Source: Fluctibacter halophilus
GTDB lineage: Bacteria > Pseudomonadota > Gammaproteobacteria > Enterobacterales > Alteromonadaceae
Reading direction: 5' to 3'
DNA: 64,000 bases
Assembly: GCF_020687825.1 (NCBI RefSeq)
Contig: NZ_JAJEWP010000001.1
Coordinates: 234,078-298,077 of the forward strand
Shown here: one piece after another, positions 34,974-43,873 of the stretch
Layout: every line of letters begins with the position of its first letter
Numbering within the stretch: position 1 is the stretch's first letter
The notes under the pieces: model-generated
What the model was told of the DNA's origin: nothing
What the model saw: the letters and a program-made list of their open reading frames with translations, nothing else
The model's database searches: none
Position numbers and translations under genes: made by a program

Positions 34974-36716
34974 ATGGAACAGCAGCAAACGACCTCCGTT
35001 ACATTGGCCATTGAGGTAGGCAACCGGACGTGCCACATTACCGCGGGCCAGCACAGTGAATATGCACACAATGACCGCGCGCATGTGGTGATCAAAGGGC
35101 ACCCGAAGACCCAACAAGGTTCACCTGTGGATGCCGAGGGTCTCCTCCTTCTGTGGGATCAGTGCGGCGACCCGGCAGCGCTGTTTGCGCAATTGTACGG
35201 ACGGTATTTCATCACCCTGGTTGATACGGCCAAACAGCAGGTCGTGCTGTTCAACGATCACATGGGGATGCAGCCGGGGTTTTACGCGCAACAAGGTGAC
35301 AATCTGCACATCGCAGACAACCTGGGTGCATTGCGTCATCAGCAGGGGGTTGCGGTAACCCTTAATCGTCAGGCGATCTACAACTATTTCTATTCGCACT
35401 GCATCCCGGCACCGGACACCATTTACCAGCAGTGTTTTAAGCTGGAACCTGCCAAAGCAGTGATTTTCGAAGGCGCACAGCGGCGCGAGTCGTTGTTGTA
35501 TCAGCCACACTTTGCGACTCAGGCCTCGGACCCTCAACGCCTGCAAAAAGACTGTCTGTCGATCATTGATGAAGCGGTGTCCCATTACATCACTGATGAT
35601 TGCGGGGCGTTTCTGAGCGGCGGGCTTGACAGCTCCACCGTGGCGGGGATGCTGGCGCGGCACAAACAACCCGCCAAGACCTTCTCTATCGGTTTTCATC
35701 AACCGGACTACGATGAGACCGCTTATGCCCAAATCACTGCCCGGCATTTCAATACTGACCATGAGGTTTTGTATCTGGAACCTGAGCAGGCGGCTGAAAA
35801 GTTTGTTGAAGTGGCGCAGTATTTTGACGAGCCCTTTGGTAACTCTTCTGCCATGGCGGCGTATTTTTGTGCCTTGTTTGCTAAACAGCACGGTGTCACA
35901 CATCTGCTGGCCGGGGATGGTGGTGACGAACTGTTTGCCGGCAATGAGCGCTATGTGAAACAGAAGAAGTTCGAGGTTTTCCATGGCCTGCCAGGCGCAG
36001 TGCAATGGCTGCCTCGCTGGATGCTGACGGCTACGCCGTTAAAACAGTTACCTGGCTTTAAGAAAGTGGCCAGTTATATTCGCCAGGCCGATGTGCCGTT
36101 GCCGGACCGATTAGAAACCTACAATTTTATCCACCAGTTTGGTGCCAGTGAGATGTTTGCTGCTGATTTCCTGCAGCAGGTGGACACTGAGTACCCGACC
36201 AAGCTGAAGCGAGCCCGCTATCAGGAGTGCAGCAGTGAGCACTCTGTGGATCGGATGTTGTACCTTGATTGGAAATTCACGCTGGCGGACAACGATCTGG
36301 TTAAAGTCAGTAAAATGTGTGAACTGGCCGGGGTTGAGGTTGACTATCCGTTACTGGACAAGGCGCTGGTTGATTTCAGTTGCACCGTGCCTGCCGATGT
36401 TAAATTGCCCGGCGGACAGCTACGTGATTTCTATAAACGCTCATGTAAGGGCTTCCTGGCGGATGAAACACTGAACAAGAGCAAACACGGTTTCGGTTTA
36501 CCGTTTGGTGTTTGGATGAAGGAAAACCAAACCCTGCAGGCGCTGACTCACGACTGCCTGTCGCGGTTCAAGCAGCGGGGCATCGTCCAGCCAGGATTAA
36601 TTGATAAAGCGCTACAAGCCCATCAGACGGTGCATGCCGGTTATTATGGCGAACTCATCTGGATCATGGTGATACTGGAGTTGTGGTTGCAGAAACACGG
36701 GTTAGACGATGCATAA
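34974..36716 (+). CDS. Asparagine synthase-like protein lacking the glutaminase cysteine
   Basis: A 580-residue AsnB relative. The synthetase domain is intact: PP-loop SGGLDSST at residues 215-222, then LLAGDGGDELFAGNERYV and HGFGLPFGVWM. The N-terminal domain keeps the second half of the Ntn fold (LYGRYFITLVD, FNDHMGMQPGFY) but begins MEQQQTTSV instead of MCGI, so nucleophile Cys2 is missing. Like beta-lactam synthetase and relatives, it should not hydrolyse glutamine; it may use free ammonia or another amine, or catalyse a different ATP-dependent condensation. It overlaps the deacetylase gene by 8 bp. Possibly acts on a carboxylated sugar or the acyl substituent handled downstream. Confidence 0.88.
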   Translation: MEQQQTTSVTLAIEVGNRTCHITAGQHSEYAHNDRAHVVIKGHPKTQQGSPVDAEGLLLLWDQCGDPAALFAQLYGRYFITLVDTAKQQVVLFNDHMGMQPGFYAQQGDNLHIADNLGALRHQQGVAVTLNRQAIYNYFYSHCIPAPDTIYQQCFKLEPAKAVIFEGAQRRESLLYQPHFATQASDPQRLQKDCLSIIDEAVSHYITDDCGAFLSGGLDSSTVAGMLARHKQPAKTFSIGFHQPDYDETAYAQITARHFNTDHEVLYLEPEQAAEKFVEVAQYFDEPFGNSSAMAAYFCALFAKQHGVTHLLAGDGGDELFAGNERYVKQKKFEVFHGLPGAVQWLPRWMLTATPLKQLPGFKKVASYIRQADVPLPDRLETYNFIHQFGASEMFAADFLQQVDTEYPTKLKRARYQECSSEHSVDRMLYLDWKFTLADNDLVKVSKMCELAGVEVDYPLLDKALVDFSCTVPADVKLPGGQLRDFYKRSCKGFLADETLNKSKHGFGLPFGVWMKENQTLQALTHDCLSRFKQRGIVQPGLIDKALQAHQTVHAGYYGELIWIMVILELWLQKHGLDDA

Positions 36717-37656
36717 GTTGTGGCAACTTGGCGGCAAATTGGGCAGCCGCAATAAGCTCAGTATCCTGATCTACCATCAGGTGATGGCCGTTGCCGACCC
36801 TATGCGGCCCAGTGAACCTGATGCAAAGCGCTTCGAATGGCAGATGGCCCTGCTGCGCAAGTATTTCACGCCAGTGTCCTTACCCGACGCGGTGGTGATG
36901 TTGCGTGAACAACGCTTACCCGCCAATGCGGTGTGTATTACGTTTGATGATGGTTATCTGGATAACCTGACCGTGGCACTACCGATCCTTAAAAAATATC
37001 AGATCCCGGCCACCGTGTTTGTCGCTACTGCGTTCAGCGAAGGCGTCAACATGTGGAATGATCGGCTTATCGATCTGATTGGTGACCCGTCACTGACATC
37101 CTTGTCGCTCAACGCGATGGACCTGCCAGCCATGCCGCTGGATGATATTGATTCCCGTCAACAGGCGGTAAAAACGCTGATCCCGCTGATAAAATATCAG
37201 GATTTTCGTCAACGTCAGACGCTACTTGATGGATTGCTGGCGGAAAACCAGCGAACCGATTCTGCGCCCAAAATGATGACCCCAACCCAGGTTCGGGAAC
37301 TATCCGACGCGGGCGTCAATATCGGCGCCCACACAGTGGACCACCCGATCATGAAAGTGCAGGATGAAGCCGAGCAATTGCGCCAGTTAACGGTCTGCAA
37401 GGAAACCCTGGAACAGTGGTTGGACAAACCGGTGACCGGTTTTGCTTATCCTAACGGTCGTCCCGATACCGACTACGACAGCACTTCCGTCATGCAGGTC
37501 AAAAAGGCCGGTTTCGAACATGCGGTGTCGACCCGTTGGGGGATCAATACGCCTTCCACCGACCCGTATCAGCTCAATCGGTTTACCCCTTGGGATCATA
37601 GTCAGTCTAAGTTCCATTTACGGCTAGTGTTGAATCAATTATTGTCCAAAGCTTAA
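36709..37656 (+). CDS. Polysaccharide deacetylase family protein
   Basis: A 315-residue NodB-type deacetylase. Motifs: LIYHQVM near the N-terminus, AVCITFDDGYLDNL with the catalytic Asp pair, GVNIGAHTVDHPIM with the metal-binding histidines, and GFAYPNGRPDTDYD. It is distinct from the PEP-CTERM-locus deacetylase at 8584, so the locus encodes two. No clear signal peptide. It overlaps the Cys-less AsnB gene, implying coupled expression and perhaps action on the same residue (deacetylation followed by substitution), which is inference. Confidence 0.9.
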   Translation: MHKLWQLGGKLGSRNKLSILIYHQVMAVADPMRPSEPDAKRFEWQMALLRKYFTPVSLPDAVVMLREQRLPANAVCITFDDGYLDNLTVALPILKKYQIPATVFVATAFSEGVNMWNDRLIDLIGDPSLTSLSLNAMDLPAMPLDDIDSRQQAVKTLIPLIKYQDFRQRQTLLDGLLAENQRTDSAPKMMTPTQVRELSDAGVNIGAHTVDHPIMKVQDEAEQLRQLTVCKETLEQWLDKPVTGFAYPNGRPDTDYDSTSVMQVKKAGFEHAVSTRWGINTPSTDPYQLNRFTPWDHSQSKFHLRLVLNQLLSKA

Positions 37657-37694
37657 CAAGCTTGTAAACGATCAAATTTCTGAAAGAGAGACAA

Positions 37695-38714
37695 ATGAAT
37701 AAGCCCATCCCCCAAAGAAAACTGAGTTACAGTGATTTTTCAGATTTTGATTCCGATCGTCCAGTGTTCCTGACGGCACAATGGTTCGTCCTTTTTTCAA
37801 AGTTAATCCCTCAACCCGAATGGTCATCAGGGCTTATTGCTACAAAAGATGAAAAGGTTGGTTTACCCCTAAGAGTAAAAGGTAACCAAGCGGAAAGTCT
37901 GACAAACTACTACTCATCAATGTTTGATGTGCTGGGTTGTCATAGTAAGGATGATATTTGTCGACTAATTGAAGAAAATAGAAAGGTGCTTTCAGCCTAT
38001 TCGACTATCAACTTTTTACCATTGAGGGAAGAGCAAGTAAGTGTTTGGAAAGAGGCTTTATCTCAAATAGGCTTCAAAGCGGAGGCTTATTTTCATACTG
38101 TAAACTGGTTTGAAGATGGCATTTGTGGAGTTGAAGACTACTGGGCTAGAAGACCTAGCCGCTTAAAGAATACGGTTAAACGGAAAACGAAGAAGTTAGA
38201 TAAAGACCCGGAATATCACTGGGATGTAGGAGTACCTGAAACTCTTGCCGAGTTGCAGAGCAAACTGAAGGATTACCACTCAGTATATAACGATAGTTGG
38301 AAACAAGAAGAACCACATCTAGACTTTATTAATCAGATGTTGGAGTTGGCTTGGCATCTCGGCCAACTTAGGGTTGGAGTTCTGTATCATAAAAATCAAG
38401 CTGTGGCTGCGCAAGTTTGGTTTGTTCAAGAAAAGACAGCCTATATCTTCAAATTGGCTTACCGTAATGCTTACCACGGTCAAAGTGTAGGTACAGTCCT
38501 TTCTGCAGCAATTTTTAATTACGTAATAGAGAAAGATAGTGTGACCTGTATTGATTTTTTAACAGGTGATGATGACTATAAAAAAGATTGGATGGGAAGT
38601 AAGAGAAGCCTTTTTGGTTTGATCTGCTGTAATACAAAGTCTTTATCTGGACAAGTTGCGTGGTTCAAACAGTTGGTTTCCAAAAAACTCAAAAAACATG
38701 GAAATAGGGATTAG
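37695..38714 (+). CDS. GNAT/FemAB-like acyltransferase (BioF2/CelD-like domain)
   Basis: A 339-residue protein of the GNAT superfamily double-domain type. YWARRPSRLKNTVKRKTKKL matches the conserved RxxLRxxxR-like start of the CelD/BcsL acetyltransferase domain. LGQLRVGVLYHKNQAVAAQVWFV and AYHGQSVGTVLSAAIFNYVIE form the acyl-CoA-type core, and IDFLTGDDDYKKDWM is near the end. GAGAG precedes the ATG. AT-rich relative to neighbours, suggesting later acquisition. It could N-acylate the amine exposed by the deacetylase gene just upstream; the donor is unknown. Confidence 0.8.
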   Translation: MNKPIPQRKLSYSDFSDFDSDRPVFLTAQWFVLFSKLIPQPEWSSGLIATKDEKVGLPLRVKGNQAESLTNYYSSMFDVLGCHSKDDICRLIEENRKVLSAYSTINFLPLREEQVSVWKEALSQIGFKAEAYFHTVNWFEDGICGVEDYWARRPSRLKNTVKRKTKKLDKDPEYHWDVGVPETLAELQSKLKDYHSVYNDSWKQEEPHLDFINQMLELAWHLGQLRVGVLYHKNQAVAAQVWFVQEKTAYIFKLAYRNAYHGQSVGTVLSAAIFNYVIEKDSVTCIDFLTGDDDYKKDWMGSKRSLFGLICCNTKSLSGQVAWFKQLVSKKLKKHGNRD

Positions 38715-38719
38715 CGAGC

Positions 38720-39684
38720 GTGCATATTAGATATTTTTTTTTGTCTGCCTTCTGCTTTTAGGGGGCAATCACTCATTAGCGGCAGCCCCTAAAATTCTGC
38801 TGGATAACCTTCCCCAACCCGATTTAGGGTCGGCGCTGGCGGCAGCCAAAGACGGCAGTACCATTGAGTTAAGCGCCGGTGATTTTCAGCAAAGTGGGGT
38901 GCTGAAAGCCAATGATGTCACCATCATCGGACAGCCAGGCACCCGCATCCATGGGCAAGCCTACAAGAATAAGGCAGCGTTGGTTGTTCGTGGAAAGCGT
39001 ACCACCATCCGACAGATTGAGTGCTTCAATATACAGGTGAAGGACAAAAACGGTGCCTGTGTGAGGCTTATCGGTCGGGACTTAACCCTCGACAATGTTT
39101 ATTTCCATGATGCCGAGCAAGGCCTGCTAACCGGGGGAAAGCCCGGCATCGTCAAGATCATTAACAGCCGTTTTGAAAACCTGGGACGCATTGGCCGGGC
39201 GCACGGAATCTATGTGGGCGGCGGGCAATTGTTCATTCAAAACTCCCACTTTCTGTCGTCCAAAGATGAGGGCCATGAGATTAAGTCCAGGGCGGCAGTG
39301 ACAGTGATTGAACGCAGTGTCATTGCATCATTGTCGGGTAACGACAGTCGACTCATCGACATTCCCAATGGTGGAGAATTGCGCGTCGTTGATTCGATAT
39401 TGCAGCAAGGCCCGAACAGCGAAAACTGGAACCTGATTGGCTATGGCCTTGAAGGCTACAAGCACAAAGACAACCGCATCACCTTGGTCGGCAATATCGT
39501 GCTGATGGATCGCAGTAGCAATCGCTTCTTGCAGATCAAGCGTGACAAGGTCGAACCTGAGATACGCAGCAATGCGTTTATCGGACCGGTCAAAGACCGC
39601 TACGGGGGCAATAATCTGTATTTTGACGATCGCGATGCCGCCCAATTGCCTGATTTTCCCTTTTTACCTGCGCTGGAAAAATGA
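38720..39684 (+). CDS. Secreted right-handed beta-helix protein with start disrupted at a poly-T tract
   Basis: From 38731 to 39684 an open frame encodes a hydrophobic stretch, a signal-peptidase-like site (NHSLAAA) and a ~300-residue beta-helix (TIELSAGDFQQSG, VTIIGQPGTRIHG, then KIINSRFENLGR and VYFHDAEQG). There is no ATG, GTG or TTG in front of the signal peptide in this frame. A GTG at 38720, six bases after the preceding stop, would give MHIRYFFF and the signal peptide if the nine-T run at 38734-38742 had ten T. As given, translation from this GTG stops at 38761. An internal GTG at 38899 would omit the signal peptide. Periplasmic glycan lyase, epimerase or scaffold is possible; function unknown. 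Confidence 0.7.
38734..38742 (+). repeat. Nine-T homopolymer in the 5' end of the beta-helix gene
   Basis: Run of nine T within the would-be signal peptide codons. Its length decides whether the GTG at 38720 is in frame with the downstream coding sequence: ten T restores the frame, nine does not. Either slipped-strand phase variation or a sequencing error. Confidence 0.8.
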
Positions 39685-39688
39685 CCTT

Positions 39689-40528
39689 ATGAGCCTGCAA
39701 CGCATACCGGTATTTATGCCTCTCAACGATGCTGAGTTGTTTTGTTTTACGGTACGTCCACAGGGACAATCCAACGGCGCTTTACTGTTCATTCCTCCCT
39801 TTGCAGAAGAAATGAACAAGTCGCGCAAAATGATGACCCTGATGATGGAAGCGGCCGCTCAAGCGGGCTATGAAAGCCACCTGTTGGATGTTTATGGCAC
39901 CGGTGACAGTGCCGGGGATTTTGGTCAGGCGAGCTGGCAACACTGGGTCGACGACCTTGTGGCATGGATTAGCGCCTGGCGAGCCCAGCAGCCTGACTTG
40001 GCGTTACAGATTGTTGCATTGCGCAGCGGCGCTTTGCTGTGCAATGCCGTGTGTGAACAGCTGACCGATACTGATTTTATTGCGCGGATTCACTATTGGC
40101 AGCCCGTGTTTAATGGCACGCAATTTGTGAATCAGTTTCTGCGTCTTCGTCTGGCGGCAGATATGATCAAGCAGGACAGTAAACCCCTGACGGTGAAAGA
40201 CTTACGTGCCCAGTTGCAACAGGATGGTCGATTGGAAGTGGCCGGGTACACACTTCAGCAAGCCTTGATTGACGGGCTTGAAGGGGCTCCTGTTACGCCA
40301 TCGTCATTGTCATCGGCGACGCCGCTGCATGTCTATGAGGTGTCTGGTCGTGGACAACTGACGCCTGCACTGAGCAAAGCCGTCACAAGCCTCGAACAAC
40401 AATATCCCACCCGGGTCCACACGTTGATTGGTCCCTCGTTCTGGAACGCGCAGGAGATTGCCCTGTGTGATGATCTTATCAACACCACACTCACGGCACT
40501 GAACGGTGAGGAGTCGGCCGATGACTGA
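39689..40528 (+). CDS. Exosortase A system-associated hydrolase 2 (alpha/beta-hydrolase fold)
   Basis: A 279-residue protein; ATG at 39689 gives MSLQRIPVFMPLNDAELFCF, whereas the frame open further upstream overlaps the beta-helix gene. Family features: LLFIPPFAEEMNKSRKMM, LDVYGTGDSAGDF and a nucleophile-elbow-like ALRSGALL (about 110-117) that is not a classical GxSxG. The family is found only beside exosortase A clusters, next to hydrolase 1, and its reaction is unknown. It lies four bases after the beta-helix gene and overlaps hydrolase 1 by 8 bp. A thioesterase or acyl-transfer role linked to the carrier proteins downstream is conceivable. Confidence 0.87.
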   Translation: MSLQRIPVFMPLNDAELFCFTVRPQGQSNGALLFIPPFAEEMNKSRKMMTLMMEAAAQAGYESHLLDVYGTGDSAGDFGQASWQHWVDDLVAWISAWRAQQPDLALQIVALRSGALLCNAVCEQLTDTDFIARIHYWQPVFNGTQFVNQFLRLRLAADMIKQDSKPLTVKDLRAQLQQDGRLEVAGYTLQQALIDGLEGAPVTPSSLSSATPLHVYEVSGRGQLTPALSKAVTSLEQQYPTRVHTLIGPSFWNAQEIALCDDLINTTLTALNGEESADD

Positions 40529-41387
40529 ACAGGCATTTACGTTTCAGGGTGAAAAGGGAGAGTTGATTGGTATCAGCCATCATCCCCAGGAGTCAGGCGG
40601 CAACACCGGTGTGCTGATTGTGGTGGGTGGACCCCAGACACGGGTCGGTAGCCATCGACAGTTTGTGTTGCTGGCCCGTCACCTGGCAGAAAAAGGCCTG
40701 CCCTGCATGCGTTTTGATTACTATGGGATGGGTGACAGCGAAGGCCGTGAAGCTAACTTTTTACACGCAGCCGGCGACATCGACGCCGCCATTCGCCAGG
40801 CCAAAGTCGTGCTCAATGTAGACAAGATCGCCTTGTGGGGGCTGTGTGACGCTGCGTCTTCCATGTTGTTGTGGGCCCGTCAGTATGACAACGATTGTGT
40901 GTCGCACATGGTTCTGCTCAATCCCTGGGCCCGTTCTGAACAGGGCGAGGCCAAAACCCTGGTCAAGCATTATTATCTGGCGCGACTCAAAGATCGTCAG
41001 TTCTGGCGCAAAGTGTTGCGGCTGGAGTTTGATGTGGGTGCGTCGTTGTCCTCATTGACTAAGAATCTGCTCGCGATGCGCGGTAAAGCACACAGCGCGG
41101 AGACGTCTGCTCTCGCGCCCAGCACTGAAGACAATTACATCAGTCACATGTTACAGGGGCTGCGTCGTTTTACGGGCGATATCTCGTTGATCATCAGTGG
41201 CCAGGATCTCACCGCCGCCGAGTTCGAACAGGTGGTGGCTGATTCTACCGACTGGCAAAACAGTATCGCCTCCAAGTGCAGCAACAACCATCGTATCGAC
41301 GCGGCCAACCATACCTTTTCCAGTGCCCTGTGGCGGGACGAAGTCGCCACCAAGACCGAAGCGTTTATCAAAGGAGGGCAGGGATGA
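40521..41387 (+). CDS. Exosortase A system-associated hydrolase 1 (alpha/beta-hydrolase fold)
   Basis: A 288-residue alpha/beta hydrolase. GAGGAG lies 8 nt before the ATG at 40521. Features: VLIVVGGPQTRVGSHRQFV (oxyanion region), MRFDYYGMGDSEG, and the elbow ALWGLCDAAS with Cys109 where most hydrolases carry Ser, so a thiol nucleophile is possible. Late region NHRIDAANHTFSS has the likely catalytic His. It overlaps both its neighbours (8 bp and ATGA), so it is translationally coupled to hydrolase 2 and to the SGNH protein of the acyl-transfer block. Confidence 0.88.
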   Translation: MTEQAFTFQGEKGELIGISHHPQESGGNTGVLIVVGGPQTRVGSHRQFVLLARHLAEKGLPCMRFDYYGMGDSEGREANFLHAAGDIDAAIRQAKVVLNVDKIALWGLCDAASSMLLWARQYDNDCVSHMVLLNPWARSEQGEAKTLVKHYYLARLKDRQFWRKVLRLEFDVGASLSSLTKNLLAMRGKAHSAETSALAPSTEDNYISHMLQGLRRFTGDISLIISGQDLTAAEFEQVVADSTDWQNSIASKCSNNHRIDAANHTFSSALWRDEVATKTEAFIKGGQG

Positions 41388-42466
41388 GTCAGGCGCAAGA
41401 TACTGCATCTATTACCCCCTGGCATGCGTTTAAACGGGGCCTGACCAATCCATCGGGCTTGGCGCTATCAGTGACCCTTGCCATTCCGTTGGGGTTGTTA
41501 TTGTGGGTTATGTTGTGGGTCAATGAGGCGTGGTTTGCGTCCGACAATCACCGTTGGTTTGCCGACAGTGCGTTTGATGATGCCACATTTGTGTCGGCCC
41601 GGGCATTGACCCTGGGATACAGTGATCCCAACCGTGACAAAGTCATCATTGTCGGCGCGTCAGCAACACGGGTGGCGATGCGCCCGGAAATGATCCGACA
41701 ACGGGTTGGCGACAGTGCCGAAATTTATCCGATGGCCACAGGTCGACAAACGTTCTGGGAAAGCCAGCATCTGCTCAGCCGGTTACCACAGGGTAGTCAG
41801 GGTATCGTGTTTGTTGGATTGGGGCCCTCCCGGCTGACCCAGCCATTGGACAGTCTGCAAGACATACTGAACTCGCCGCGGGTTGCGTTTCGCAGTGAAA
41901 CGTTTGACAACACCCTGTTGGCTCACGGTTTTACCCCGCGCCAGCCGCACACGAACTATGCGTTGGATAACGCCAGCTTTTTACTCGCGAGGGTACCGGC
42001 CCTGCTGCGTAACCTGGTGATGGGACCTCCAACCTACTCGGCGGGGTATCTGGACGGTCCTGCTGCGAAAAAAAGGGCCTATGATCGTATTGCCAAGCGC
42101 GTCGCCGCCAGATGGGATGATTACGATGCTAATCACAGGCACAATCTCGACGCGCTTTCGGATCTGATTGCCTTTATCCGCGCGCGCTCCGACATGCAGA
42201 TTGTGCTTCTCGAACATCCGATGAATCCGGCCTTTGAGCAAGAGTATCTGCCGGCTGCATTGCGTCAAAAGCATCAGCAATTGCTCACTGACTTTGCCCA
42301 GGAGCATCAGGTGCAATACTGGCAACCTGCCAGTACATTGGATTTCAGTACTGACGCATTCTATGACTGGGCCCATTTGCGAGACCGTGAGGCGGCAAAT
42401 CAGTACACCCGGAAAGTCATGCAACTGGCCCTGGCAGAGGGGTTGTGGGAGAACAACAATGAATAA
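41384..42466 (+). CDS. Membrane-anchored SGNH-type acyltransferase/esterase (DltD-like role)
   Basis: A 360-residue protein. ATG at 41384 overlaps the previous TGA. One TM helix (about 26-47) precedes an extracytoplasmic domain with an SGNH-like block I, VIIVGASATR (likely nucleophile Ser93), and a block V, FYDWAHLRD (D328-x-x-H331). TM anchor plus Ser and DxxH is the layout of DltD and of the SGNH partners of MBOAT acyltransferases (AlgJ/AlgX). It is encoded directly before a DltX-like peptide and an MBOAT gene, so it probably makes the final acyl transfer to the polysaccharide outside the membrane. The assignment rests on motifs and context, not overall similarity. Confidence 0.8.
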   Translation: MSQAQDTASITPWHAFKRGLTNPSGLALSVTLAIPLGLLLWVMLWVNEAWFASDNHRWFADSAFDDATFVSARALTLGYSDPNRDKVIIVGASATRVAMRPEMIRQRVGDSAEIYPMATGRQTFWESQHLLSRLPQGSQGIVFVGLGPSRLTQPLDSLQDILNSPRVAFRSETFDNTLLAHGFTPRQPHTNYALDNASFLLARVPALLRNLVMGPPTYSAGYLDGPAAKKRAYDRIAKRVAARWDDYDANHRHNLDALSDLIAFIRARSDMQIVLLEHPMNPAFEQEYLPAALRQKHQQLLTDFAQEHQVQYWQPASTLDFSTDAFYDWAHLRDREAANQYTRKVMQLALAEGLWENNNE

Positions 42467-42590
42467 CGTTTGGCTTCGTGCAGGCCGAGTCGTGCAGGGT
42501 ATCGTGCTGGGCGTGTTCCTCACCCTGGCGTTGGTGGAAATTGCATTGCTTGAGCATGGCGCGGTGGTGTTTCGCTACCAGGGTTTTTAA
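42459..42590 (+). CDS. DltX-like 43-residue membrane peptide with C-terminal FxYxxF motif
   Basis: GGGAG lies 7 nt before the ATG at 42459, which overlaps the SGNH stop region by 8 bp. The peptide has a basic N-terminus (Arg7, Arg10), one TM helix (about 12-31) and a short external tail ending FRYQGF at residues 38-43, with Tyr40. DltX of Gram-positive D-alanylation operons is a similarly sized single-TM peptide whose C-terminal FxYxxF motif, through its Tyr, has been shown to accept the acyl group from the MBOAT before DltD transfers it. Gene order SGNH-peptide-MBOAT-ligase-carrier supports the same role here. Too short for routine gene calling and easily missed. Confidence 0.78.
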   Translation: MNNVWLRAGRVVQGIVLGVFLTLALVEIALLEHGAVVFRYQGF

Positions 42591-42621
42591 CCACCATCGT
42601 GTGCAATAAACAGGAATAAGT

Positions 42622-43872
42622 ATGTTCAGTGATATGACATTTTGGCTTTGCTTGGCCGTCAGTGTGGTGTTGTTTTGGTCGTTGCCCGGACGGTGGCGGT
42701 TTGGCTTTGTCGGGCTGATCTCTTTCGCCTATCTGTTTTCTCTGGACGGCAGTTTATTCTCGGCAAATGGCCAGTTTGACAGCGCTGCACTGCTGACCAA
42801 AAACCGCCAGACCTTGTTGCACCTGATTGTGTGGACGGGCGTGTTCTATGTTGTGTGCAACAACTTGTCGCGCTTTGGTCGCTGGCGTCCCTATGCGGTG
42901 CCGTCCTTGGTGATAGGCATCCTTTGTTACCTGGCGTATTTTAAATACGTGCCAACCCTGTTGGGGTATGTGGCCGGCAAACCCCTCGACAAGCACATTC
43001 TGATCCCGTTGGGGATCAGTTACTTTTCATTCAAGTTCATCCACTACGCGATTGAATGCTCGCGGGGCAATATCAAGGCCCATTCGTTGTCGCAGTTTTT
43101 CGCGTATATTTACCTGTTTCCGATTTTCACTGCCGGGCCCATTGAGCGTTTTGATCATTTTCAGAACCAGCAGCACCGACAATTGCGGCGCGATGATGTG
43201 ATTCTGGGCAGCACCCGAATTGTGCACGGTTTGATCAAGAAGTTTGTGGTTGCGGGGGTTCTGTTAACCAGTTTGCAGCCCTTTGGTACCGAACAACTGC
43301 TCAACAACCTGGATCAATTGCACTTTTGGGATGTGTGGTGGTTTCTGGTCCTGTCATACCTGATCATCTACATGGATTTCAGTGCCTACAGTGATATTGC
43401 TATCGGTGCCAGCCGTCTGTTTGGTTTTACCATCATGGAAAACTTCAATTGGCCGGTATTGGCGCCCAATATCAGTAACTTCTGGAAACGCTGGCACATG
43501 ACACTGGCCAACTGGTGTCAGGCGTACGTTTACATGCCGACCCTGGGGCTAACCCGTCAGCCCTATGCCGCAGTGTTCATGACATTTCTGGCCATTGGCC
43601 TGTGGCATGCGGGTTCATTGAATTTTATTGCCTGGGGTCTGTATCACGGTTTGGGTGTGTCGGCCTATTTTGCGTGGAATAAGGTCAAACGTAAGAAACG
43701 CTGGTTTTTCCTCGAACGGGGCAAGTTCAAGTATTGGGGAGTGCCGGTTACCTTTCTGTACATGGCGGGCAGCTTTGCCTTTACCATGACCCACCAGACC
43801 GGTCATCCGAGTGAGTTTTACGCGGCGCTGCGGATTTTGTGTGCTGCTTTTGGTGTGACTCTGGAGGCGTAG
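42622..43872 (+). CDS. MBOAT-family membrane O-acyltransferase (DltB/AlgI-like)
   Basis: A 416-residue polytopic protein with about 10-11 TM helices and the MBOAT signatures: FPIFTAGPIERFDHF, NISNFWKRWHMTLANW (His292) and AIGLWHAGSLNFIAWGLYHG (invariant His329). Like DltB and AlgI it should draw an acyl group from a cytoplasmic donor through the membrane. The adjacent ligase and carrier protein genes make a carrier-bound thioester the likely donor, and the upstream 43-residue peptide and SGNH protein the likely acceptors. It is followed after one base by the ligase ATG. Confidence 0.93.
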   Translation: MFSDMTFWLCLAVSVVLFWSLPGRWRFGFVGLISFAYLFSLDGSLFSANGQFDSAALLTKNRQTLLHLIVWTGVFYVVCNNLSRFGRWRPYAVPSLVIGILCYLAYFKYVPTLLGYVAGKPLDKHILIPLGISYFSFKFIHYAIECSRGNIKAHSLSQFFAYIYLFPIFTAGPIERFDHFQNQQHRQLRRDDVILGSTRIVHGLIKKFVVAGVLLTSLQPFGTEQLLNNLDQLHFWDVWWFLVLSYLIIYMDFSAYSDIAIGASRLFGFTIMENFNWPVLAPNISNFWKRWHMTLANWCQAYVYMPTLGLTRQPYAAVFMTFLAIGLWHAGSLNFIAWGLYHGLGVSAYFAWNKVKRKKRWFFLERGKFKYWGVPVTFLYMAGSFAFTMTHQTGHPSEFYAALRILCAAFGVTLEA

Positions 43873-43873
43873 C

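Noticed and set aside
35121-36005. 294-codon minus-strand frame
   Set aside because: Antisense to the AsnB-like gene at 34974, which has clear motifs; composition is that of a shadow frame.
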